Positions 34,177 to 41,682 of a stretch of 64,000 nt of DNA are shown here, piece by piece (the stretch's first letter is position 1; each line of letters opens with the position of its first letter). The notes under the pieces were generated by a model, which saw only the letters and a program-made list of their open reading frames with translations, searched no databases and was not told the origin of the DNA. Position numbers and translations under genes: made by a program. Origin of the DNA: Clostridiaceae bacterium (GTDB lineage: Bacteria; Bacillota; Clostridia; Oscillospirales; Acutalibacteraceae); contig JAEEWM010000017.1 of the NCBI GenBank assembly GCA_016287385.1, positions 62,001 through 126,000 of the forward strand. Reading direction: 5' to 3'.

Positions 34177-34203
34177 TTATATAACTTAAAAAATAATTTA
34201 CAA
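34176..34203 (-). promoter_or_regulatory. Promoter of the amidohydrolase-uronate unit
   Basis: Minus-strand TTGTAA (34203-34198), 16 bp spacer, TATAAT (34181-34176), about 75 bp before the start at 34102. Confidence 0.6.
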
Positions 34204-34296
34204 GTTATTCAGTATACCATTTAAGTCAAAAATATACATATGTTTACTTTTTGCCGGAATAATATGCGTTTTTTTCATAATACACGCGCTATTGTA

Positions 34297-34325
34297 TTGA
34301 AAATTTGCCGGACAAAATGTATAAT
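34297..34325 (+). promoter_or_regulatory. Promoter of the AraC-type regulator gene
   Basis: TTGAAA (34297-34302), 17 bp spacer, TATAAT (34320-34325), 33 bp before ATG 34359. Confidence 0.75.
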
Positions 34326-34358
34326 ATTGTATATAAAGCGCAAAGGTAGGTGTGCGGT

Positions 34359-35186
34359 ATGCCGAATTTTGAACTCTGGGACAGATCGTTCTACGTTGAA
34401 TACGATGACAACGATTACTGGAAAAAATCGTCAAACAGAATTCATTTTCACCATTCGTACGAGATATACTTTCTCGTTGAAAACGACATCAGTTATTTTA
34501 TAGATAACAGGATATATCATGTTACGCCGGGCACTATTCTGATAATACCGCCCAACACCGTACACACCACCAACAGCATAAGTGAGCAAACACGTAAAAG
34601 GTATCTTATCAATTTGCCCGAAAGTTATGTGCAGCCGTTGCTTAATATCCGGCCGAATTTGCTTTCGGACCTAAGCACCTACCCTATCGTTTTTTCGGGA
34701 CTTAAAAGAATAGAAATTACGGAGCTTTTCAAAAAACTGCTTGCTGAATACAACAGCAAAACGCCCGATGAGGTGATGATAAAATCTTTGCTCGGTGAAT
34801 TGCTCGTAACTCTTTCCCGCGCCGCGAAGAATCAAAAGGAAACCGACCAGCCGTCAAACGTTTCCGCGCAAAAAATGATCCGCATTTCAAACTATATCAG
34901 AGATAATCTGCAAACCGATATCACGCTTAAGCTTTTATCCGATATGTTTTATCTAAACCCGTCTTATATAAGCAGATCGTTCAAGCGCGAGCTGAATATT
35001 TCTTTTTCGGAATACCTGCGCACGCTCAGGATAAAAGAGGCATGCAGACTGCTCAATGAAACGGACATAAGTATTACCGAAATTGCGTTAAAGACCGGCT
35101 TTCAGTCCTGCACAGATTTTTGCAGGGTGTTCAAAGGAATGATCAAACTGTCTCCGCTGCAGTATCGGAAAAACACAAAAACATAA
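34359..35186 (+). CDS. AraC-family transcriptional regulator
   Basis: About 275 residues. The N-terminal cupin (about 1-130; HFHHSYEIYFLVE and GTILIIPPNTVHTT) should bind a sugar ligand. The C-terminal pair of helix-turn-helix motifs (about 175-272) contains LKLLSDMFYLNPSYISRSFKRE and ITEIALKTGFQSCTDFCRVFKGMIKLSPLQYR. I start at ATG 34359; GTG 34350 is the in-frame alternative with a closer AAGG. It is divergent from the amidohydrolase-uronate unit and convergent with the ceramidase-like operon, and is the natural candidate regulator for one or both, probably as an activator responding to a uronate or oligosaccharide. Confidence 0.92.
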   Translation: MPNFELWDRSFYVEYDDNDYWKKSSNRIHFHHSYEIYFLVENDISYFIDNRIYHVTPGTILIIPPNTVHTTNSISEQTRKRYLINLPESYVQPLLNIRPNLLSDLSTYPIVFSGLKRIEITELFKKLLAEYNSKTPDEVMIKSLLGELLVTLSRAAKNQKETDQPSNVSAQKMIRISNYIRDNLQTDITLKLLSDMFYLNPSYISRSFKRELNISFSEYLRTLRIKEACRLLNETDISITEIALKTGFQSCTDFCRVFKGMIKLSPLQYRKNTKT

Positions 35187-35200
35187 TACGCGTAAGGCAA

Positions 35201-35232
35201 AAACGGGGCGTCGGATAACCGACGTCCCGTTT
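35201..35232. terminator. Bidirectional terminator between convergent genes
   Basis: 14-bp stem (35201-35214 with 35219-35232, one G-U pair) and an ATAA loop; A- and T-tracts flank both sides (five T on the minus strand). It lies between the AraC-type gene and the ceramidase-like operon. Confidence 0.85.
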
Positions 35233-35241
35233 GATCATTTA

Positions 35242-36744
35242 TTATTTATTGTAAAGTTCGTTTAGTTCTTCAAGCGTCGCCTCAACAAGTTGCTGACCGC
35301 CCTTGGGTGAAACCTTGTTTGAGAAAAGGTTGGCGCTGTATCCCCTGCACTTTGCGGCACGCTCGGTTGCAAGATATGTGCCCGACCTTCTGCCCGGTTG
35401 TGCGCAAAGCTGAACAATAAAGGTTTGCTCAAACGGTGAGCGACCCTGTATTCTGTGCTGGAAGTCCATATACAGTTCAAACTGATTTGTTGCAAAGGCA
35501 ATATTTCCTATCCTTACAACGTGCATTTCCATCGGGAAGTTCGGCTCTGCATCTTGAGACTCGTACCGGTCAACAACTTCGTTATTATCGCTGCGGTGCA
35601 TTATTTCAATTGAGTTCCATTTAAGGTCATAAACCTTATCGTCCGTGCAAATAAGATCTTTGGGCTTATACTTCGGCTGCTTTTTATAATACTCGTATTC
35701 TTCTTCGGTAATGCGCCTTTTATCAAGTTGCAACTGCCTAACGCTATGCATTACGGGAACGTCGCAGTAAAGTTCCTTTTTAGCCCAGGAATAAACGTCG
35801 TCAAACGCATTACAAATCTGCTCGCATATATCACGCCTTCTGTATACTTCGGATGGGTTGATAAGCTCTTTTTCAATCTTAAGGTCGGAATACTTAAGGC
35901 GGAATCTGCGCGATTCGGCTTTATCGTAATAACGCGGTCTCGGCGCTAAATCACCGGCGGCTGCACACTGCGGAAGAACGTAAATATCACCGTAACGCGC
36001 AGTAAGCTCTCTGCGCACGTCCGCCCAGTAATCAGAGCTTAAATAATACTCAAGCTCCATATTCTGCGAAGGACACGCAACATTTACAACCGCGCCTGTA
36101 AGCTTTTTATCCGCATCGAAGGTAAACATAAAGTTTGCGTAATGATCAGCGCCCGTTTCAAGATGCGAAAACTCGGGTATATTTGTTGAGCCATACATTT
36201 TTGCGGTGCCCTCAATAAACTTATTATTCTCGTTACTCATATCCTTAAAGTAAACGGCGCGGCGGTTTTGTGAGGTAACGGCATAGCCATAACCGTAGGA
36301 GATATACCCGTCTTTTTTAGAATTGCAGGCCTCGCAAATCGCTTCGGCAGCTTTATCAGTGAAAAACTCAAAGTATTCTTCCGGCGGCATAAGCTCCACA
36401 CCGTCGTGCGGAATCTCGGAAAACTCGCCCCAGCCGCCCGCAATGGTGCCCTTATTAACCAAAGGCCCCGCGTGGGTATGAGTAATGTTCATTATTATTT
36501 TGTCAGTGTTAATTGTCGGGTCCGCCGCGGATACTTTTTCTTTTATGGTATCAAATACGCCGGCGTTTACGTTTACAAGATCCGCCTGAAGAAATATGAC
36601 CGAATCGTTGCCGTCGTCAACGGTAAGCGCCGTAACCATAACCGGGTCTAAAACACCCTTTGAAAAGCGGATATAATACTGCCCCGGAATAATGACGGGT
36701 TTATCCGTTGAAACATCCCTTTTTGACCAACCGATTTTTAACAT
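35242..36744 (-). CDS. Ceramidase-like protein, paralogue 1
   Basis: A 500-residue protein related to the neutral/alkaline ceramidase N-terminal domain fold, without the signal peptide of true ceramidases. Seen motifs: NITHTHAGP (probable Zn His pair near residue 90), NRRAVYFKD, CPSQNMELEY, QCAAAGDLAPRPRYY and a YLATERAAKCRGYSANLFSN-like C-terminus. It is about two-thirds identical by eye to the gene just upstream. GGAG precedes ATG 36744. In bacteria such proteins occur near glycan-degradation genes and have no firmly known function; an amide or ester hydrolase acting on decorated sugars is possible. It is last in its operon. Confidence 0.8.
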   Translation of the reverse strand: MLKIGWSKRDVSTDKPVIIPGQYYIRFSKGVLDPVMVTALTVDDGNDSVIFLQADLVNVNAGVFDTIKEKVSAADPTINTDKIIMNITHTHAGPLVNKGTIAGGWGEFSEIPHDGVELMPPEEYFEFFTDKAAEAICEACNSKKDGYISYGYGYAVTSQNRRAVYFKDMSNENNKFIEGTAKMYGSTNIPEFSHLETGADHYANFMFTFDADKKLTGAVVNVACPSQNMELEYYLSSDYWADVRRELTARYGDIYVLPQCAAAGDLAPRPRYYDKAESRRFRLKYSDLKIEKELINPSEVYRRRDICEQICNAFDDVYSWAKKELYCDVPVMHSVRQLQLDKRRITEEEYEYYKKQPKYKPKDLICTDDKVYDLKWNSIEIMHRSDNNEVVDRYESQDAEPNFPMEMHVVRIGNIAFATNQFELYMDFQHRIQGRSPFEQTFIVQLCAQPGRRSGTYLATERAAKCRGYSANLFSNKVSPKGGQQLVEATLEELNELYNK

Positions 36745-36790
36745 TAAAATTACTCCTTTACATTAAACCGCAAATGCTCCTTGCAGTAGT

Positions 36791-38302
36791 TTAATCATAC
36801 AATTTGTTTAATTCTTCGAGGGTCGCCTCGACTAACTGCTGACCGCCCTCGGGCGAAACAAGATTTGAGAACAGATTTGCGCTGTATCCCCTGCCTTTTG
36901 CCGCGCGCTCGGTCGCAAGATAACCGTACGCGCCAACGTGGGGTTGACCGCAAAGCTGAACTATAAATGTCTGTTCAAAAGGTGAGCGCCCCTGGATGCG
37001 GTGAGCAAAGTCCATAAAAAGCTCAAACATATTTGAAGCAAACGCGATATTCCCTATTCGTATAACGTGCAATTCCATAGAAATAGTGGGATTTGCTTTT
37101 TGGGATTCGTAGCGCTCCACCACAACGTTACGGTCGTTTCTGCGACCGATCTCGCGTGAGTTCCATTTAAGGTCATCCACCTTATCATCCGTGCATACGA
37201 GCGGCTTTTCTACATATTTAGGTTTATTTTTAAACGCCTCATATTCCTCATCGGTGATAAATCTTTTGTTAAGTTGAATAGTCTTAACACTGTGCACTAT
37301 CGGAATATCGTCAAACTTTTCTTTTTGCGCCCAGGAGTATACGTCCTCAAAAGCGTTGACTATCTGCTCGCAAATATCCTTGCGGCGGAATATCTCCGGC
37401 GGGTTTATAAGACCGTCGTGCAGTTTTACGTCTGCATATTTAAGGCGGAACCTGCGCTCCTCGGCTTTATCGTAATAGCGGGCTCTCGGCGCTAAGTCGC
37501 CGGCGGCGGCGCACTGCGGCAGGATATAAATATCACCGTAACGCTTGGCAATTTCCTCACGAACGTCCGCCCAGAAATCGGCGCTTATACTATATTCAAG
37601 TTCCATATTCTGCGAGGGACACGGAACGTTTAAAACAGCGCCGGTAAGTTTTTCGTCTTTATCAAAAGTGAACAGGAAGTTTACATAAGGATCGGCGCCC
37701 GATTCAAGACCGGAGAACTCCGGAATGGCAGTAGTACCGTACATCTTCGTAGTACCCTCTATAAACTTAAGCGTAGGATCGTCGCTACCCTCGGTCATAT
37801 CCTTAAAGTAAACGGCGCGGCGGTTGTGTGAGGTGGTTGCAAAGCCGTAACCGTACGAAACATATCCCTCACTGCGCGCGGCAAATGACTCGCAAACGGC
37901 TTCTACACACTTTTTGATAAAGAATTTATAATACTCGGCCGGTTCTACGAGGTCGACGCCATCGTGCGGCAGTTCTGAAAACTTGCCGTAAGAAGCCATA
38001 TCATCGCCCGGACAAACAACAGGTCCGCTGTGCGTATGTGTGGCGTTCATAAGGATTTTCTCGGGGTCTATTTCGGGATTGATTTCCTTTACTTTATCTC
38101 TGATGTCTTTAAGAATTTGTTTTCTGATACTAACGATATCTACAGAAAGGAATATAACATAATCTTTTCCATCGTCAACCGTAAGCGCGGTAGCGTATAT
38201 CGGGTCTAAAACAAATTTGGAAAAGCGAACATAACCCTGACCCGCGAGAATTAAATGCTCATCCGTAGAAATATCTTTTTTTGACCAACCGATTTTTAGC
38301 AT
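36791..38302 (-). CDS. Ceramidase-like protein, paralogue 2
   Basis: A 503-residue protein, full-length paralogue of its downstream neighbour, with the same landmarks: NATHTHSGPVV, NRRAVYFKD, CPSQNMELEYSIS, QCAAAGDLAPRARYY and YLATERAAKGRGYSANLFSN-like end. No signal peptide. GGAG precedes ATG 38302, five bases after the GH5-like gene. Differences cluster around the substrate-facing loops (for example GDDMASYGKF against GTIAGGWGEF), which suggests two substrates or a heteromer. Function unknown beyond probable metal-dependent hydrolysis. Confidence 0.8.
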   Translation of the reverse strand: MLKIGWSKKDISTDEHLILAGQGYVRFSKFVLDPIYATALTVDDGKDYVIFLSVDIVSIRKQILKDIRDKVKEINPEIDPEKILMNATHTHSGPVVCPGDDMASYGKFSELPHDGVDLVEPAEYYKFFIKKCVEAVCESFAARSEGYVSYGYGFATTSHNRRAVYFKDMTEGSDDPTLKFIEGTTKMYGTTAIPEFSGLESGADPYVNFLFTFDKDEKLTGAVLNVPCPSQNMELEYSISADFWADVREEIAKRYGDIYILPQCAAAGDLAPRARYYDKAEERRFRLKYADVKLHDGLINPPEIFRRKDICEQIVNAFEDVYSWAQKEKFDDIPIVHSVKTIQLNKRFITDEEYEAFKNKPKYVEKPLVCTDDKVDDLKWNSREIGRRNDRNVVVERYESQKANPTISMELHVIRIGNIAFASNMFELFMDFAHRIQGRSPFEQTFIVQLCGQPHVGAYGYLATERAAKGRGYSANLFSNLVSPEGGQQLVEATLEELNKLYD

Positions 38303-38307
38303 AATGA

Positions 38308-40299
38308 TTACTCCTTAACGATGAGATAATACATAGACTGCGAGGTGTTGCCCACAGTGAATTTAAGCTTTCCGTTTTCGTAAGAGGCAGGCACGGTGCC
38401 GATATAAAAGCCCTCGGGGCTTATCGCCCAGATATTGAAGCCCTTATTTTCGGTTTCTATTTCGATTTGCGCCTTTATAACCTCTACCTGCACGGGCGGC
38501 TTGCCTATATCGAGCATAGCGTCGCCCTTTGTTTTCATATCAGTATTCTCTGCCCTGCCGACGGTTGTAAGAAGTATATTATCCGATTCGGTTATCTTTT
38601 TATCGTCAAGCGAACTGAGCGCTATTGTCGCAAAGTCGGTCTCGCAGGTAACGCTGACTCCCGAAAGGTCTAACTTGCCGTTCTTGCCTATAAAACCGTA
38701 AGCGCATTTGGTCATATCGGTATTTATAGTGCCGTAGTTATTGGCGCGGTCTATAAGCAGCTCGCCTGTATCCGATTTTATGACCGGCTCCATTTCGATT
38801 TCTTTTTTCTCGGCAAATCTATCAAATGAGTAATCGCACACGACCTCGGATTTTTCCAGGTTCGCATAAATCTCGCTGTTATTAAAATCCCATTTTGATA
38901 CCGGGTCGACCGTAACGGTATTCTTTGCTCTTGATACATCGCCCCTGCGCGTCATAAGCGCGGCGTGGTAGAAAAGCCCGAATTTCGCCGGGTCGTTCCA
39001 CGCGCTGAATATACCCTGCCTGTACGGTACGCCGCCGATTTTTTCGGAGAAAATCTCCTGTCCTAAGGTGTTCATCCGCTCAAGCCGGGACGAATATGAA
39101 TAGGTATGTATGGCAAAGCCGGACCAGCCCTGCAAGAGTCCGTAAGCCGCCGCGTAAAGCGCGGATTCCGCGCGATAGGGCGCCGGCCACGGCATATCCC
39201 ATTCGGATATAAACGTCGGTCTGTCCTTTACTCCCGATACGGCACACTCAAAAAGGAAGGGATAGGCGGGGTTTAAGTCTTTCCCTTCGCTTATGACCGC
39301 GCCCGGGTTTGCCCTCGTTATGCTCTTATGGGTAAATCTCTTTTCAAACTCGCCCCAGCGCCAGTCGTAGAAATAGCAGTGATTATCGTTGAAATCGGTT
39401 ACAAACTGGGTTTTAATGTTTGCGGGGCATGAGCTCCAGTTAGTGCCTGTTATCGGTATCTTTACGCCGCATTCGCGCATAAAGGAGTACATTTCTTTGT
39501 AGTACGATTCCTGCAAGTAAATCTTGAAATCTATGAGCGTTTCGTTTTCAAAATCGCCGTAGTCGAAATCGTCCGCTTTTTTATCGATTTTGTTCTGAAC
39601 GAGCCATTTATTGAACTTTTCCTTAAACTCGGTAAAGTACGGCTCGGGCAGCGGCCACTGGTTACGCGAAAACGGTTCGCACTCATTGGTTATTTCCGCC
39701 ATTACGAATACCGGGTCGTCGGCGTAGGAAAGTTTTGTATAAGGGTTAAAATGCTGCCAAAGCGCCTTGCAGTGCTCCTTTTGAAGCTCTATAAGCCGGT
39801 CGTCAAAAACACTGCTGCATTTTGCCGCGTCTTTAAGAGCGATAGCGTTTTCCACACCCTCGTCGGACTTGAACTTTCTGTATGTGAACATATCCATATA
39901 GCAGTAAACGCCCTCTTTTTTAAGGCAGTATATGAGATAGTCAAGTCTGTCCATACTCTCGGGGTCAAGTTTCGCGTCGGTACGGCGCTTGCCCTTGGTA
40001 AACGCAAAGATATTCGGAGTGTGCCACTCCGAATCAAGCTGATGAAAGCGCACGAGATTTATGCCCATTTTAGCGAGTCTGCGCGCAAGTTTTTCGGCGT
40101 AATCGTGCTCCGGGAAACAGCCCCAGCCGTTGAAATTAGTGCCCCAGAGCTTTACTTTTGTTCCGTCGCTGAAAGCGAGGTCTTTTCCGTCAACTTTCAA
40201 AAAGCCGTGCTTCCCCGCCGGCTTTTCATCCGCAAAGACAAACGAGATGTCGAGCGGTACGTCGTCATGGAAAAACGGATAAGGAATAAATTCACTCAT
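38308..40299 (-). CDS. GH5-like glycoside hydrolase (cytosolic)
   Basis: A 663-residue TIM-barrel glycosidase of clan GH-A type. After a short N-terminal beta region comes VKLWGTNFNGWG and GINLVRFHQLD. The acid/base candidate is Glu206 in EITNE and the nucleophile candidate Glu366 in FISEWDMPWP. The C-terminal 200 residues form a beta domain, probably accessory. No signal peptide, so it should cleave imported oligosaccharides. GAGGG precedes ATG 40299, two bases after the SGNH gene. The exact GH family and linkage cannot be fixed by eye. Confidence 0.85.
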   Translation of the reverse strand: MSEFIPYPFFHDDVPLDISFVFADEKPAGKHGFLKVDGKDLAFSDGTKVKLWGTNFNGWGCFPEHDYAEKLARRLAKMGINLVRFHQLDSEWHTPNIFAFTKGKRRTDAKLDPESMDRLDYLIYCLKKEGVYCYMDMFTYRKFKSDEGVENAIALKDAAKCSSVFDDRLIELQKEHCKALWQHFNPYTKLSYADDPVFVMAEITNECEPFSRNQWPLPEPYFTEFKEKFNKWLVQNKIDKKADDFDYGDFENETLIDFKIYLQESYYKEMYSFMRECGVKIPITGTNWSSCPANIKTQFVTDFNDNHCYFYDWRWGEFEKRFTHKSITRANPGAVISEGKDLNPAYPFLFECAVSGVKDRPTFISEWDMPWPAPYRAESALYAAAYGLLQGWSGFAIHTYSYSSRLERMNTLGQEIFSEKIGGVPYRQGIFSAWNDPAKFGLFYHAALMTRRGDVSRAKNTVTVDPVSKWDFNNSEIYANLEKSEVVCDYSFDRFAEKKEIEMEPVIKSDTGELLIDRANNYGTINTDMTKCAYGFIGKNGKLDLSGVSVTCETDFATIALSSLDDKKITESDNILLTTVGRAENTDMKTKGDAMLDIGKPPVQVEVIKAQIEIETENKGFNIWAISPEGFYIGTVPASYENGKLKFTVGNTSQSMYYLIVKE

Positions 40300-40301
40300 A
40301 A

Positions 40302-40949
40302 TTAACCCTCTTTACTGTCTATGTTAGTTTCCCATACGGGAATATCCTTTAACTTGCTCCAAACGAATTTGCCGATATTGATACCGCCTAAATCGTTCAG
40401 ATGAATATTATCGAGCTGATAATCTCTGTTTTTAACACGGGCGTACCCGAAGCCGCTTTCGCCGAAAACATCTATTACCGGAACACTGTTAAGGCGCGCG
40501 ACCTTTTTTATCGTTTCGGAAAACTCAAACTGCGTTATCTTTCGCGAATCGTGCTTCTTGTCGGGCGGGTTATCGTTGCTGCCTATCATTATTATTACAA
40601 CTATTGTCGCTTTCGTGTTTTCCTGCAAAAATCTCAGGCACTGATTAAAACAGCCGCAGAAGGATTCGTCGTCGGTATCGTAAATATTCCCGACCTTCGC
40701 ACCCTCGTTCGGTAAAACCTCGAGCGTTATCAGGTCGGCTTTTTCTTTGCCGTCGTTTTTATCGAGCACCGCCGCTTTAACGTTGCCCTTGCCGTAGCCG
40801 TCAGGCGTAAGGCAACCGCCGGGAATGCCTTTGTTTACGACCGTCATACCGGAAAGCTTCTCGACCACCGGTACAAATTTGCCCTGTTGAACGCTTGTCA
40901 TGGAAGTACCGTAGGCGTACCAAAGCTTACCTTGCCACTGATTTGACAT
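40302..40949 (-). CDS. SGNH hydrolase (cytosolic, GTSMT variant)
   Basis: A 215-residue SGNH-fold esterase. The block I motif is AYGTSMTS rather than GDS, with Ser16 as the likely nucleophile; block III is MIGSNDNPP; block V is DNIHLNDLG (Asp180, His183). I start at ATG 40949 because GAGG is eight bases away; the GTG at 40958 would overlap the upstream stop and the ribosome site. It sits between a deacetylase and the GH5-like gene, in keeping with deacylation of an oligosaccharide before cleavage. Confidence 0.85.
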   Translation of the reverse strand: MSNQWQGKLWYAYGTSMTSVQQGKFVPVVEKLSGMTVVNKGIPGGCLTPDGYGKGNVKAAVLDKNDGKEKADLITLEVLPNEGAKVGNIYDTDDESFCGCFNQCLRFLQENTKATIVVIIMIGSNDNPPDKKHDSRKITQFEFSETIKKVARLNSVPVIDVFGESGFGYARVKNRDYQLDNIHLNDLGGINIGKFVWSKLKDIPVWETNIDSKEG

Positions 40950-40954
40950 TTTTC

Positions 40955-41581
40955 TCACCTCAAAAAATCGTTTACGTTGTGTATCTGCACGCCGAGCGGC
41001 GGAGTTATACCTTTCTTTTTGAAAAGCTCCTCGGGCGTTACAAGGCAGTATCCTTCTTCTTTAAGCTTCGGAAGTATCGTATCAAGCGCCTTGCAGGTGC
41101 CCTCCAATACGTGGAGGCATCCTACCGCGCCGTCGCATACCGAGCCGAGAACGGCGTTGGCGATATTTTCGGGCGGTGTGGTCGCGTCCCAATCTCTGCC
41201 GCCGTCAATGCCCTGCCCCATAAGCGGCAGTTTTAATTCCTTAGTGACAGAAAGCACCTCATCGCTTTCGCTTAAAAACGGCAGGCGTGCCATCGTTATC
41301 TCATACCCTATCATCTGGCGTACCGTTTCTATCGGAGTCATCAGCTCCTCTATCATTTCCTCACGGGTCGCCAGTTTCTCAATATGCACATGGTTCTGCG
41401 CGTGCGTCACCACCTGAAAGCCGTTATCTATAACGTATTTTATCATTTCCACCGTTTCGCCGGTAATTTTTCTGCCGATTACGGCAAACGCCGCGCTCCA
41501 GCCGTAACTCTTGATTTTATCCGCGATTTCACGGATTGGATAAGAGGGTCCGTCATCAAAAACCAACGTCAAATACTTCAT
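40955..41581 (-). CDS. Polysaccharide deacetylase (NodB/CE4-like, cytosolic)
   Basis: A 208-residue CE4-type domain with almost nothing else. Metal-binding FDDGPS is at residues 8-13, the His pair is in THAQNHVHIEKL, and ARLPFL replaces RPPYG. No signal peptide or membrane segment, unlike wall-modifying members. ATG 41581 has GGGAGA seven bases upstream. It is the first gene of a five-gene operon with esterase, glycosidase and ceramidase-like enzymes. Confidence 0.88.
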   Translation of the reverse strand: MKYLTLVFDDGPSYPIREIADKIKSYGWSAAFAVIGRKITGETVEMIKYVIDNGFQVVTHAQNHVHIEKLATREEMIEELMTPIETVRQMIGYEITMARLPFLSESDEVLSVTKELKLPLMGQGIDGGRDWDATTPPENIANAVLGSVCDGAVGCLHVLEGTCKALDTILPKLKEEGYCLVTPEELFKKKGITPPLGVQIHNVNDFLR

Positions 41582-41632
41582 AGTTTTCTCCCGCTTTTTG
41601 CTCAAAAAGGCTTTTTTCAGTAGTTTTTTGCC

Positions 41633-41671
41633 AAAAATCAGGTCAGGCAGTAATATTATACCGCCTAACCT
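41633..41671 (-). terminator. Terminator of the 1864-residue protein gene
   Basis: Stem of nine bases with one G-U-type mismatch (41640-41648 with 41663-41671), followed on the minus strand by GA and five T (41637-41633). It begins eight bases after the stop codon. Confidence 0.6.
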
Positions 41672-41682
41672 AATTAAATCAA
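41655..41682 (-). promoter_or_regulatory. Promoter of the five-gene hydrolase operon
   Basis: Minus-strand TTGATT (41682-41677), 16 bp spacer, TATAAT (41660-41655). It overlaps the end of the upstream gene and its terminator stem, so the operon can be made independently of the surface operon. Confidence 0.5.
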
